NCBI GenBank assembly: GCA_963969345.1
Contig: OZ017766.1
Location: forward strand, 2,666,001 to 2,730,000
Length of the DNA: 64,000 nucleotides
Source of the DNA: Turbatrix aceti
Lineage: Eukaryota > Nematoda > Chromadorea > Rhabditida > Panagrolaimidae
Direction: 5' to 3'
The notes beneath the pieces are model-generated. The model was not told where the DNA came from and ran no database searches. It saw only the letters and a list, made by a program, of their open reading frames with translations. Shown piece after piece: positions 34,276 to 46,447 of the stretch. A program made the translations under genes and the position numbers. The first letter of the stretch is position 1, and each line of letters starts with the position of its first letter.

Positions 34276-36670
34276 TTACGAGAACGTCTTTCCGGCCTGC
34301 TTGAGGACGCTTTCGACGATATGCTTTGTTATGGGGTGCATTGTGCCGGACTGCTGCTCGAAGCGGACAACAATAGCTCGGTAGGAGCGTTCGTGCTTTG
34401 ACAGAGCACTGAAATGTTCAACTTGCACGCTTTTAGCCAAAAAAAAACTCACGTCGCAATTGGCTTGACGTACTTCAAACGCCCGCACTCGAAGGTAGTG
34501 TCGATGGCATTGCTCGAGTACTTGGCGTCCGGGCTGACGGCGATGGAGTACATGAGGAAGTTGAAGCGGATCTCCCAGTTGCGCGACGCCGCGAGCTGGA
34601 AGCGATTGGCCAGGTGCTCGACGTTTTCAGCCTTGACGGGGGTCGTCGGAGCCAAGTCGGTCATGAAACGCAGCACCAGCGCCCTCTCTACGCTCTTGCA
34701 ATCCGTGAACTCGCCAACGGCGGCCTCGTTCGCCGGATCGGTGTGCAAGACGGCAGCGAGAGTCTTGTACCGCTTGAGAGACACAATCGCCGGCGGATGC
34801 ACCGGCATGCCCGGCTCGTGCAACCACGAATCCCAGTCCACCGACGAAACCGCCGATTTCTGGTCCGCGAAGAAGTCGGTGAAATACTCGATGAAATCCG
34901 TCGAAACGATGGATTTGTAAGCAAAGTTCTTGATGTAGCTCTTAAGGAAGGCGTCCATCTTCTCCGGGCCTCCGACGAGTTGCTCGAGGTAGACGAGCAT
35001 GGCGGAGCCCTTCTCGTACGGCATCGAGGAAAACGCGTCGTCGGGGTGGATGCCCCGGAGGTCGGTGACCAACTTCGTCAGGGGATGCGAGGGGTTGAAG
35101 ACCTGAAAATCGTTTTAAGACCACTCAAAATCGCTTCCGACCAACCTGATGAACCGTGTGATGCAGAGTGTCGTAGCCATGGGCAGTCTGGAAGGCCCTC
35201 AACGAATTCAGCTTGCCGGCGACCTTTCGCTCGCAGAACACGGTGAAGCCCTCGTTGAGGTAGAAGTGCTCCCAGTTGGCGTTGGTGACGAGGTTGCCCG
35301 TCCAGGAGTGGATGATCTCGTGGATGATGACGCCGGTCAGAGAGCCGTCTCCCGCGAGCAGCGTGGGGGTGACAAACGTCAGACAGGGGTTCTCCATGCC
35401 CCCAAAAGGGAAGCTGAACGGCATAACGACGAGGTCGTACCTCGTCCAGCGATACGGCCCCAGCAGCTCTTCGGCCGCGGAGAGCATCACTTCTGTCTCG
35501 ACGAATTCGAGAGCCGCCTGCGCAACGACCGACGGCTCCGCCCAGATGGCGACGCGGTTGCTGATGACGCGTCGCTCCAGAACGCCGACAACGATCGCCA
35601 GCAGGTAAGCCGGCACCGGAACAGGCTGGTAGAACGAGAACGAGTGGCTGCCTTCGGGGACGGGCTCCGCTGAGGCTTTCAGGAGCAAGGACGCCTCCTC
35701 CTCGGTGATGTCGAAGGCAGAGTGCCGGACGAGTTGCCGAGCCCCGAGTGCGGACATGAGACACGTCAGATCGGCAGGAACAGACACCTGCGCCGTGTAC
35801 GTGAACTTCACAGACGGAGAGTCGAAGACGGGAACGATGGAGCGCGCGTGGATGGCTTGGCACTGGCTGTACAGGTAGGGGCCCTTGCCGTCAGACGTCA
35901 TCTGCGACGGGAGGAAGAGCAGAGCGGAGCCCTCCGGCGTCGTGTCATACGTGATGATAAGGGTGCTGAAAACATTGCCTGTCATAAAAATCAAAACAAT
36001 CGTTTTTTTGGAAAAACAAAATTTTGGATAAAATATAATTTAAACGCAAAAATTACAGAAAAACTGCCAGCTGTTAAAATTGTAAACTACAAAAAAATTA
36101 CAAATTCTGTAATCAGCCTGAACTGAACTCGCTGAAAAAAATACCGTAAAAAGGAAATCTTACGATTAGGCTATTTTGTGTACGAAAATCCGACCAAAAG
36201 CCAACTTTTTAATCCCGTTTCAACTTCTTTGACTTTCTTTGTACTCTGTTCGCCCGAACATGGCCTATAATCTGCGATCAAAGCACGTCAAACGTGACAA
36301 TAAAAAAAGTGATAACCGGAACTACGAGCAAGAATGACCCTCTTTACCCTCCCAAAACTGTCACCCACAAGACATCGCCAACTTCTGGGACTTTGAGCAG
36401 CTCGATTTTGAGTTGGTCACCGAGTTCGTCTTTCTGGATGACTTTGAAGGGCAGCGTGGAGTTGTTCATCTTGATATCGTGAATTTGGAGCGCCTGTGTG
36501 TCGAGAGAGACGACGCGCTCCTTCTTGAGGGCCCTCACGAAGAGGATCGCTTTGCCGACGACGACCTGCCGCTCGAAGCACACGTTCCACGAGAGGTGCA
36601 CATGCCTGAGCTGGAAGGCGTCGAAGTTCGAGTAGCTCGAGGGGTCCACGACGGCACCGTGCCTGCACAT
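34276..36670 (-). CDS. Leukotriene-A4-hydrolase-type M1 aminopeptidase
   Basis: Four exons (36348-36670, 35146-35965, 34453-35102, 34276-34408) give 641 residues, close to human LTA4H (611). The catalytic part shows the substrate-binding GGMEN, the zinc site HEIIH, and E 18 residues later in LNEGF (HExxH-x18-E). After it come HPLTKLVTDL and PYEKGSAMLVYLEQLVGGPE, typical of this subfamily. The C-terminal helical domain ends with MHPITKHIVESVLK, matching the LTA4H tail. Family members are cytosolic zinc aminopeptidases; epoxide hydrolysis is known for vertebrate LTA4H and should not be assumed here. The ATG follows a TTTGCAG acceptor with a single intervening base, so the mRNA is probably trans-spliced. 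The first exon has no clear signal peptide. Confidence 0.93.
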
Positions 36671-36682
36671 TCTGCAAAGCCA
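36671..36682 (-). promoter_or_regulatory. Candidate spliced-leader acceptor before the aminopeptidase gene
   Basis: The minus strand reads TTGGCTTTGCAG, then A, then the start codon. The one-base leader makes trans-splicing or an upstream exon necessary. Confidence 0.55.
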
Positions 36683-37588
36683 ATAAAATTTGACACTAAA
36701 ATTGTAAGCAGACAAGTATATTCAAAATTTATAGTTTATCAACGGTCGTCAGCGAAGGAACGAATTATTCTATCGGTTGTGGCGCAGTCGACTGTCTTAA
36801 CCGACGGCTGGCGCGTTATCAGCGGCTCAGCCGGCCGTCAGTCAAGTACAATGACGCCGACCGAAGCGCCGGATTAATCATTGCTTGACGCCCCCAACCA
36901 GATAAGAAACAGGAAGTCGCGGAATTCGATCGAGCACAGGATACGGAAACAAAGAACACTATTCTTCTTTCATAAAAAGTCACCAAAGTTTTCTAATGCG
37001 GAATTTAGCTGGAGGATTTCGCGCCGAGAGCATCGAAAAACACGATTACGCATATTTTTCATGCAGAGGCGTAAATTTTTTGCTGAATTTGAACCACGGT
37101 GGCGAGATTTCCGGGATGGTAAATTTTATTATTTTCTTAAAAAAACGTTGTACATATATTTTTTAACTTTTCAATTGAAAAAAAATATTTTTAATTTCCA
37201 TATTTTTAATTCGCGCGAACGCACTTTTGCAAAAAGTGGCCAATTTTTTTGGAAATTCCGGATCCTTTAATCGATTGCTAGGACCTCTGTGAAACACGCC
37301 CCTCTTCAAGATATCGGACAGGGTTTTATGAGGATTACTTTATTTCTGTAAATCTGATCTAAATACTCTCTAATTCAGTCGGTACAAACTGCAAACAATT
37401 GTGACAAACACGTGGCGATTAACAGAGTGCCGAAAGCGGACGGTAAACAATGTAAGTTCGGGAGGCAATGACCGAAAACAAGATTATTAGAAAAACTTCT
37501 AAATTATCACAGTGAGTTAAAAGATTAGTGGCAGGGTTGCGGGTTAATTGGAGAACGCGTGAGTGATTGTGTGTGTGAAATCTTCGAA
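36683..37588. other. Intergenic region between aminopeptidase and PLD genes
   Basis: Both neighbours are on the minus strand. The stretch should carry the aminopeptidase promoter and the PLD 3' UTR. A GC-richer patch near 36770-36880 was checked for a tRNA and lacks the T-loop box. No gene was found. Confidence 0.5.
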
Positions 37589-40500
37589 TTAGACGAAGAG
37601 TGCCGTCGGAGCGAGTCCTTCTTTCGTGCCGAGTTGAGGAGCGATGGATTCCTTGAGAAGGAAGTCTGTTGGAAATTCGACGAGGTACCCGATGATTTTT
37701 CTGAGTTGTTCACGGGCAAGTTTGGGGTTGAGTTCTGCGAGCGGTATCTGCTTGTTCCAGTCCCGCATTTCGTCGAACGATTGAACCTGAAGTAAAAGTA
37801 TGAAATCTTCAAGAACGAAAGGTAGAAAAGGAAGCTCACCCGATTGGTAGGAAGGACGCGGAAGACGTCTTCGTAGATCCCGGTGTTGTCCTTGGCGATT
37901 TTGAGCCAGGTATCGACGAAGAAGCTCTCGCTGATCGGGTCGTCGACAGTGATGGAGTGCGGCAGCTCGGCAGGGTACCGGACCCCCTCGAGCAACCCGA
38001 GGTGCTCCTTCATGAGCTGCCGTCTCAGAGACCCCGCAAACTTGCCCGACGGCGCAGAAACACCGTTCATGACGCCCGGTGTGAATTCCTTGTCGGTGAT
38101 GACGAGGCAGACCTCGCTATCCCTGTTGCCGCACTGAGATCGGTCGTTGATGTTCGCCGATCCGATGATGGTGTGTAGGTCGTCGACGATGAGCAGCTTG
38201 CAGTGCACGTAGATGAACTCGGTGACCAGCTTGCCGCAGAGCTCGTCGTGGGTGCGGATGCCGTTGAAGCTGACGTACCGTGAAGGGTCGTCGACGCCTG
38301 CCTTCTTCAGGCACTCGTAGAGACTGTGGGGTCCCCGGGAAATGGAAAGGTAGGTGAAATGAAGCACGGCCAGCAGCGAGGAGTACGCCTGGGACTGCTT
38401 GAGATCGCCTTCGAAGCCCGGGAACAGCGGAATCAGCACGTAGACCCGGAATGTCTCGTTGTTTCTGAAAAATGGTCATATAATGAATCGGAGAGTGTGA
38501 CAAAGCACTGACTTGTGGGCGCGAATAATCCGGTCGCAGATGGCCTTGCAGATCTCGTTGGTTACTTCGACCGAATTGATCATCGACACGAAGAACTGGT
38601 CCTCGATGTAGACGTAGTGCTTGGAGTTGGCGATGAGTGACAGGTATGCCTGCTGGATGCTGCTCTCCGTCTTGTCGATGAGCGTCGACCACTGCGACAC
38701 CGACCGCACCACCTGCACCTCCGCGTTGTACGTGTCCTTGGTGAGGAAGATCTTGGGGATTCTGGTGCTCGTGTAATCGTAGCACTTGGGCAGCAGGTAC
38801 GGGTAGCCGTCGTTGTCCTTCTTCTTCTCGCTCTTCGTGGCGTTCCACCGCTGAATAAAGTGCCGAGCGACGTCGCGCGCCGCATCGCCGTACGTCACGC
38901 TGTGCAGGTCGTGCCACGGCATGCGAGGGATCTTGTAGCGATCTGTGAAGTCTGGAACAACCATTTGTTTGTCAGTTCAAATGGAGTAATAGAAAAACTC
39001 ACCCGTGAAAGCGTCAGCGACATCGACAAAGTCCTTGTGGATGTAGTTGATGTAGTCCTTGCCGGGAAACAGCTTGCCCGCGCCCTCGAGGCCGCAGAGG
39101 TCGACTTCCGTCTCCCGGTTGCGGTAGTAGTTGACGACGTACTCGTCGGTCTGGTCGTTGTGGTCGAGCACGTACCTCCACCTCTGCTGGGTCTTGTTCG
39201 TCTTGAAAGCAGTCGTGATTTTCTTGAGCAAGCTCGCGTTTCGTCCCTCGACCGTGGGTTGCGGCGTCGTCGGCCCAATCCCTCCTGGAGCGTTGGGGTT
39301 CCTCACCGTCACCTGCACCCTCGCAGTGCCTTCGGGAGGCTTCTTCTCGCCGATGCCGTCCAGGTTGGAGATTTTCTCCTTTCCGGATTTTTTGAGGTTG
39401 AACCGCCCGCTGCCGCTGTCCATTGGAGACGCACTGCGACTCGGGGAGGGCCTCTTTGGCTTGTGCCGCCACATTTTGAGCGCATTCGCAGCGCTCGGCG
39501 TCGCGTTCGCCATCGTGGCAGGGGTCGGAGGCGGCCCGAACGGCGGCAGCGAAGAGGATGGCGTAGCGGTCGCCGTCGTCGCCGCAGAATCCGTTGTGTC
39601 GCCCCCAGGACCGACGACGTGGATGTTTACCACCCTGGCTTTCTGGGTCGGGAGATCGTCGTCGTTTTCGTTGACCTGGATGACAATGGGCGTAGCTTCA
39701 GCCGGATCGCCGGTGGCTCCGGGTGTCTGTAGCCGTCGATTTCGCTTGTACGCTCGACTCAGCCTCTGCTTGAGCTTTCCTGGCGGTGCTGGCTTCTCAA
39801 CGACGATGACTTCTTCCTGGAGCAGGTTGCCGTCCGCGTCGAGGAACGCCTGCACGACTTCCCTCGTATTCGGTTTCTTTTTGTTCAAATCAGGCTTGAA
39901 AGAGTCCGCCTGGATCGAGGATGACGCCAGGGCAACGGCGGACGCGAGACCGCCCTGGACGTTGAAATCGGTCGTTGTCTGCGTGTTGGACACCACCACC
40001 GACCCGAGATCGGTGAGCATGTGCCGCCTGTTGTCCCACCTGCCGTAGCAGAGGTCGACGCCGCCTACGAAGGCGATGAGCTGATCGATAATGATGAGCT
40101 TCTCGTGGTGCGCCCAGAGGAACGTTCCCGTGCCGACGTAGTGGTCAGGGTGCCGCATGACTTTGATGTTGGGATGCAGGGTTTCTAGGGCTCGCTTGGT
40201 GTGCATCGAGTTGAGGCCCAGAGCCATTTCGACTTCCTTGTAGACGAGGATGAAGATCTTGACACCTCGTTGGGCGGTGCGCTGCAGCAGCATGTCGAGA
40301 CGCCACCTGTTGCCTTCTGCCATCGGTCGCTTGAGGAAGATCTCCGGCGACAGCCACCAATCGGCAATGAAGATCTCCTCTCGGGCCAGCTCTATCATGT
40401 TCGCCGCTCGCTCCCAGTAATCAGACGCGTCGACGAAGAACTTGATTTTGCTGTTCGGCCTGATGGGAAACGTGGACCCGTAGCGATGCGGCTCGAGCCA

Positions 40501-41880
40501 CGTCTTGCCGGTGGTCCGAAGCACGTGATCGATGGCCTCTCGCCACGGCCTCGTCTCCTCTTCCGTCTTGCACTTGACGTGGAGCACGCTAAACAACAGC
40601 ACGAATGAAACCCATCTCAGGGTACAAAACTCACTGCTGGAGATTGGCCATGACAAATTCCCTCGGCTTGAGGGTGGGCTTGATGTCCTCGGGGTCGACC
40701 TGGAAGGATTCGTCGACGAGCAGGACCATGCGGACGGTTTCGTTGTGGGGGTTGATGTAGGCGACGTACGTGTCCTTGATCATGAGCCAGCGATGGCCCC
40801 AAGGCAGGAAGTACCGCACGCAGCACTGCTTGAGCCCTACGTACACGCGCCCGCCGCCCGGTCTCTTCTTGAGTTCTCCTTCGCGGTACTTTCCTCCGAG
40901 ATCGTTGATGAACGAGTACCGCGAAACTTCGAGGAACTCTGCCTGGAAAACATTTTCTATGACAAAACGGGCCACAAAAACGTACAGTTTCGTGGTAGTC
41001 CCTGTTGACCGGAATGGAGAGCACACTCCTCAGCCAGGACTCCAGTTTAAATTTTCTGTCCTCGATCTGGCCCTCGGTGATCATCGCATCCGGCACCCTC
41101 GGAAACCGGGGCGGAGAGACGTCCTTGAAGCCGGGGACGTAGTGTCTGCCGTCTTCGTCGACGGGCAGCCCGTCCTCATCCGAGAGACCCGTCAGCACCG
41201 GTCCTGAGTCCATGGATTCCCGGCCAAGCGTGATCGTGGCGACTTTCTCGATCGGTCCTTCGTTGGCGGCCTCGAGCGAAATATGCGGAAGATCCCTGCA
41301 ACGCCTCATCTTGTGGACGACGTTGTACTCCTCCTCGAAGCGGCGCTTCAGAGTGTCGTCATCGCCGTAGCGCTCGGGGCAGTCGGGTTTGTGCTCGCGC
41401 CCGGCGATGGTGTTGAACGCGGACTCCATGACCCGCTGGGTCCGTCGAAGGGGGTTTCGAACGCGCTCTGCTACTCTGTGGGCCATGAGGCGGTTGGCGA
41501 GGTAGGCAAAGTCCTTGTAGCGCTTCTTGACGTCCCACTGGTACCTCCCGTGCTCCAGGTGGATCGTGTACACGTAGGGGTTGACGTTGAGGTGCCCTGA
41601 CATGTCGCGCTCGACATGCGTGATGACGGCGTACACCGGGATGCCGGGGATCCAGTAGCTGTGCTTGCGGAGGTCATCTTGGTCCTCGTAGATCGTTCCG
41701 TAGGGAATAAATCCTAAAAATAGCTACTGTTGTTGTTTAAAAAATCAAAAACCCACCTCGTCGTCGTCTGGTCGGGGAATGCGAAGTCGTATCCTCGTCA
41801 TCGAAGCAGTGGCACTCGTCGTCCTTTGTCTCGTCAAAGCTCGCTGGTGAGTTGACGAGTCCTCCGTTTTGAGCCGCCAT
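37589..41880 (-). CDS. Phospholipase D (PX-PH-HKD-HKD type)
   Basis: Seven exons (41757-41880, 40986-41713, 40635-40942, 39003-40588, 38513-38951, 37840-38464, 37589-37786) give 1,335 residues. A PX domain (VNPYVYTIHLEHGRYQWDVKKR) and a PH domain (RWLMIKDTYVAYINP) precede two catalytic HKD motifs: HHEKLIIIDQLIAF at about residue 547 and HCKLLIVDDLHTIIGSAN at about 1150. ITDWWLSPEIFL-like and MPWHDLHSV segments match PLD1/PLD2, and the end EFPTDFLLKESIAPQLG...PTALFV matches the PLD1 C-terminus. The enzyme hydrolyses phosphatidylcholine to phosphatidic acid at membranes. Between the HKD motifs lies a low-complexity insert of about 250 residues, rich in Pro, Thr and basic residues (around 39200-39950), much longer than usual. 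It appears to be a single-copy PLD1/2 orthologue. Confidence 0.95.
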
Positions 41881-44101
41881 ATTGTTTCGACGACCGACTG
41901 CTCACGAGATACGCTGTCTTACACCGCTGGCATTACCAAAAAATTGCTATAACGGCACAAATAAATAATAAATTTTAACGCTGGATTTTACGCAAACCAC
42001 TTTCACCGCGTTTTCGTTTTCAGTTCGCACAAAACAACAGATGTGCGAGCAAAGTCGTCAATACGGAATTCAAATAAAACAACAGAGAGAAAACACATGT
42101 CTAGAAGCAGGCCAACTAAAAGACATTTATGTTAGCAACGTGCAGCGTTGAGCATAGTTTTCGCATCAGTTATTTTTTGTATTTCAAAAACCTGAAACAC
42201 GGATCAAGAACCCAAAATATGTCAACAAGAGCATTTGAAGCGCTATAAACGTGCAAGTGTTGGCCGGAAGAAAGAATGGAAGACAGGCCCGGCCCGGACA
42301 ATGTGCAACTTGCGGCTGCGCAAACAATAAATTCCGTATTGGTGGCCGATGAATCATCCATCAATCAACCTTCGAAAGTATGAACTGAGTTTTTTACGTC
42401 ATCCCATTAGGCTACAAACAAGCTGTTGTCAGCTAAGTAACATCCCCATGTTTGCTTAAAACACATGACTAGCGATGACATCAGGGTAATACCGTGATAA
42501 CATGAATGCCCACACTATCATAGCGTAATAACGCAAAGAACCCAGTAATTTGTAGGTTTTCATAAACCACTTGCCAAAAAGATAAAAAAAATGTCTCATT
42601 GTAAAAATGTAAAAACTAAAATTTCTTATTTTTTAGAAACCAGGGAAACAGATTTTTTTAGAAATAAAACGTAAAAATGCTATAAATAAAAAATGACAAA
42701 GGAAAAAAACAACAACATAGAAACAACGCTGTGGCAACAACGACAAGTGCAAAACATTTTGTGTCAAAAGCGAAGAGAAGAGAAAGAAGAGGGGCTGCTA
42801 GGAGGCGAAAAGAGCCAAGGGAGACAAACCGCATGGATGACCGCAGTTTTGAGGGTTGGCAAAGAAAAGCATTAGTTCGAAACTACCATTTTTATCGACT
42901 GGGGTTTTGTACAGTTGCTCGCAACAACAACAAATATTTATGTGGAATTCAATTATCAGATTATGCCTCGGTTTCGCATTCAGATTACGGTTTGAAAGGG
43001 AAACACGTTGCGCGCAACGAAGGGCAGGTATTAGCACGGCGTGTTCAGTTATTACGTGTTTGTACAACAAAAAGAGGTATCAGATGATGATAAAAAGTAA
43101 CCATTGTGTAAAATTAGATGACCGCAATGTGCATTTCAGACAGGCAGCATCGCCTCGTGCAATCAAGTCTCAAGGTTGCACGTAAACGTACGTCGCTGCC
43201 TTACATGCTCACTGCCTTCAACCTGCTCACCCCAATACGGGAAGTAAGCCAGATAGCAGCGCTGTGTGCAAAAAAAACCAGAATAGAGCCCCCGATGAAC
43301 CCGCACGCCAGAAAAAAAAGTGTAAAAGTCAAAAACAATTATGAAAGTTATTTTCCATGCAACATTATCCCGGCAGCGCTAGTCCCGGCAGCCTGGAGGC
43401 ACGCAACCAAAACCGCGTGCGGGGTAACGATAAACAACATCATAACCGTGTTCAAATTAAGCAACAAAAATAATGCGGCGAATTCATAGGAAATGGAAAT
43501 GAGCCGAGCCCTTCGTCGTTGCGTGGGCCAAACACGCAAGAGACCCTCTAGCATTTCATTGACTCAGTTCGGTCGAGAATGAATGAGCGAGAAACAAAAA
43601 CCAGCCAAAAACAAAACAAAAGCGTTTTACAAGAAAATATGCAGAAAGACCGTCAAAAAGTATCAGAATCAGAGTTTCAACACAAAATACAGTAATGAAT
43701 TACGATCAAACATAACACTTCATATAAACGTAATCCCGCGAGAAGAGATAAAAAAATACATGCGAATAATAAAATTGCATTTGAATGAGAAAAAACAGAG
43801 CGCAGGGGTCCGCAGACTGCGAGCAGCAACGTTTGGCGCTAGAGTGTCCTACGACGCATTGAATTTTTTCTTTTTCACAACAACATCTCTGCAATCCACT
43901 TTTTCATGCTTGGCGCATTTGCTTCTCACATTTTTGTCTTTTTCCGCTCATTGAAATCTTTTTTTTGCGTTCGTTTTGGTAATGTTATCGTCAGCGTGTT
44001 ATTTGCACTTTGATAGTAAGATTTGCTAATTTATTAGAATTTGGAGTGTTTTTTTTTACTTAGCGACGCGACAACGTTTTTTCCCGGTTTTTATTTCTCA
44101 C
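41881..44101. other. Intergenic region between divergent PLD and PP4 genes
   Basis: The 2.2 kb is AT-rich with several poly(A)/poly(T) tracts and must contain both promoters. Open frames such as the one at 42856-43185 are short and of low complexity, without family features. A TTTTTACTTAG site near 44063 could be a trans-splice acceptor for the PP4 mRNA. Confidence 0.5.
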
Positions 44102-45446
44102 ATGAAGTCTCGAATTGTGCGTTTTTTTGACAAAGTTATTACAGCATCTTCTGCGTATGCAATGACGCTCAAGATTGAGTCGGATCCAGAAGCATCAAAC
44201 AACAGCGATTACTCCAGCAGCAACGGCGAAAACACCACTGATTTTGCGACTATCGCTACACGTGGATACTCTATTGGCGAGCTCGATGGGTGAGTCGACT
44301 TTGCTGCTGATTTTAGGGTCTCCTGGGTCGCTAGACGTGATTTTTCGCTGATTTGGTCGCCGGATTTGAAAAAAACGTGACTCATTTTTTATAAAAATTG
44401 ATTTTTGTGTTGCATGTTGAAATTTACGTTTCTGGTGAATCATGGATGTTTTAGACAAATCGAGCGGTTGATGCGCTGCGAGATCCTCTCCGAGTCCGAA
44501 GTCAAAACCCTCTGTGCGAAGGCAAAGGAGATCCTCATCCAGGAAGGCAACGTGCAAAGCATCAGCACACCTGTTACGGTTGGTTTACAAACTTTGTAAT
44601 TTATTTTTTCATGGCCTGTTTTGCAGATATGTGGCGACATCCACGGCCAATTCTACGACCTGATGGAGCTCTTTCGCGTCGGCGGACACGTGCCTGACAC
44701 CAACTACCTGTTCATGGGCGATTTCGTCGATCGGGGATTCTACTCGGTGGAGACGTTTCTCCTCCTCTTGGCCCTGAAGGTCCGGTACCCCGACCGAATG
44801 ATGCTGATTCGGGGCAATCACGAGTCGCGCCAGATTACGCAGGTGTACGGCTTCTACGACGAGTGTCTGCGCAAGTACGGGTCCGCTGTGGTTTGGCGCG
44901 CGTGCACGGACGTCTTCGATTGCCTGTCCCTTGCCGCGGTCGTCAACGACCGCGTGTTCTGCGTGCACGGAGGCCTCAGTCCCCACGTCGAGACCATCGA
45001 CTACATCCGCAGCATCGACCGCAAGCAGGAAGTGCCCCACGAAGGCGCGATGTGCGACCTGCTCTGGTCGGACCCCGATGACATGAACGGCTTCGGCGTC
45101 TCTCCGCGTGGCGCCGGGTTCCTCTTTGGAGCGGACGTCGCGGACAAATTCAAGATCAACAACAACATCGACATAATCTGTCGTGCCCACCAGCTCGTCA
45201 TGGAAGGTTATAAGTGGCATTTCAACGAGTCCGTGCTCACTGTCTGGTCAGCCCCGAACTACTGCTACCGGTGCGGAAACGTCGCTGCCATCCTGGAGCT
45301 CAATGAAATGCAGAGTCGGGATTTTGTCATCTTTGAAGCCGCTCCCCAGGTTTGTTTTACGAAAAATGCGTTCCGTGCAATTTTTTGTGTTTCAGGAAAA
45401 TCGTGGTGCTCCTGCAAAGAAGCCGTTGCCTGAGTACTTTCTGTGA
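44102..45446 (+). CDS. PPP4C: Serine/threonine protein phosphatase 4 catalytic subunit with N-terminal extension
   Basis: Four exons (44102-44289, 44455-44578, 44627-45349, 45396-45446) give 361 residues. The core [30 protein letters not shown], then [56 protein letters not shown] and the C-terminal KKPLPEYFL identify PP4 rather than PP2A (which ends in TPDYFL) or PP6. The metal-binding residues of GDxHG, GDxVDRG and GNHE are intact. PP4 acts with R2/R3 subunits in DNA repair, centrosomes and meiosis. The first exon adds about 60 residues before the usual start, Ser/Asn-rich with a second in-frame ATG at about codon 21. It heads a tight plus-strand cluster with GRX5, eIF3g and ARL2. Confidence 0.93.
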
Positions 45447-45755
45447 ATCAATCTCCTGTCTTCTGTTCATGTATTCTACACACCGTTCTCAACTCTCAGC
45501 GGTCGTCATCTGTAAATCTTCTCTCTCGCAACTTCCCCTGACTTTTGATGTCACAAGCATTGCCTAGCAATTGACAGCATTGTACGGACCATCTTATGTG
45601 TAATTTGTATTCTTTTGGGCTTTATTTGACCATTTTTTTGTGAGAGATGAAATGACGAATTCAGAGCAACGAATCAGCACCTAAAAAGTCCATTTGGCTT
45701 TGCAATATCTTTTTTTTGTTTTTTTTTTGCTTTTTTATAGCCCCTGACTTCAGCC
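45447..45755. other. Spacer PP4 - GRX5 with candidate splice acceptors
   Basis: The spacer is 309 bp between same-strand genes and T-rich in its second half. Two acceptor-like sites, TTTTTTATAG and CCTGACTTCAG, precede the GRX5 ATG by 15 and 2 nt. This fits trans-splicing of a downstream operon gene. Confidence 0.5.
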
Positions 45756-46249
45756 ATGCTTTCCGCGTTCAGCCGTACTCTTCTTTCCTCCACCCGTGGC
45801 CAGTCCAATTTTTTGGCAGGCTTTTACCGGTCAGCTTCGTCGACAGGTGCCCCAAAGGTGCTCACTCCTGAACTCAAAACGCAGATCGACTCCCTTCTCA
45901 AGAACAACGATGTGGTCGTTTTTATGAAGGGCACCGCCGACGAACCAGCTTGTGGATTCAGCCGGAACGTCAAATTGGTAGGTTGAGCTGGACTCGGAGC
46001 TGAGCGGAATTCTGGGAGTTGCAGATCCTGGACTTCCACGAGGTGCCGTTCAAGGGCGTCAACGTGTTGGAGAACGAAGAAATCCGACACGGTGTCAAGG
46101 AGTACAGCGAGTGGCCCACCATCCCGCAGGTCTTCGTGAAAGGAGAATTCGTCGGGGGATCAGATATCCTTGTTCAGATGCACAAAGAGGGCGAAATCAC
46201 CGACTACCTCGAATCCAAGGGAATCAAGTCAAAATTCTCGGAACAGTAG
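45756..46249 (+). CDS. GLRX5: Mitochondrial monothiol glutaredoxin 5
   Basis: Two exons (45756-45977 and 46025-46249) give 148 residues. The first 30 residues are basic and Ser/Arg-rich without acids, a mitochondrial presequence. The glutaredoxin domain has VVVFMKGT and the single-cysteine active site CGFS at 66-69. [20 protein letters not shown] is the glutathione-binding region. GRX5 carries [2Fe-2S] clusters from the ISCU scaffold to targets. It lies 309 bp after PP4 and 198 bp before eIF3g on the same strand, which suggests co-transcription. The 47-bp intron falls between CGFS and the rest of the domain. Confidence 0.95.
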
Positions 46250-46436
46250 ATGTACGACGCCGCGCCAGTCTCTTTTGTATAAACAATATTGTTTTTGAAA
46301 AATTAGATAGTTTTGTTGCAGTTTGTTTAAAAAAAAAGTTTGTTAATGACGAATTTGTTTGGATTTTTTGGCGTTTGAAACGCTTGAATATTTTTGATTT
46401 GGTCTTTTGGTGGGTTGGGCAATTGGCGAGGACGTG

Positions 46437-46447
46437 CCGGGTTTCAG
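46437..46447 (+). promoter_or_regulatory. Spliced-leader acceptor directly abutting the eIF3g start codon
   Basis: The sequence CCGGGTTTCAG is followed immediately by ATG, so the leader after cleavage would have zero native bases. This is the strongest sign in the window that mRNAs receive a spliced leader, here on a gene inside a cluster. A U-rich stretch lies upstream, as in nematode intercistronic regions. Confidence 0.6.

Noticed and set aside
36760..36885. Possible tRNA gene (GGCGCAGT-like A box)
   Set aside because: No T-loop box GGTTCGA and no cloverleaf arms could be found.
42693..43490. Short plus-strand frames before the PP4 gene
   Set aside because: Composition is AT-rich and Lys/Asn/Arg-biased, with no splice-linked continuation and no family features.
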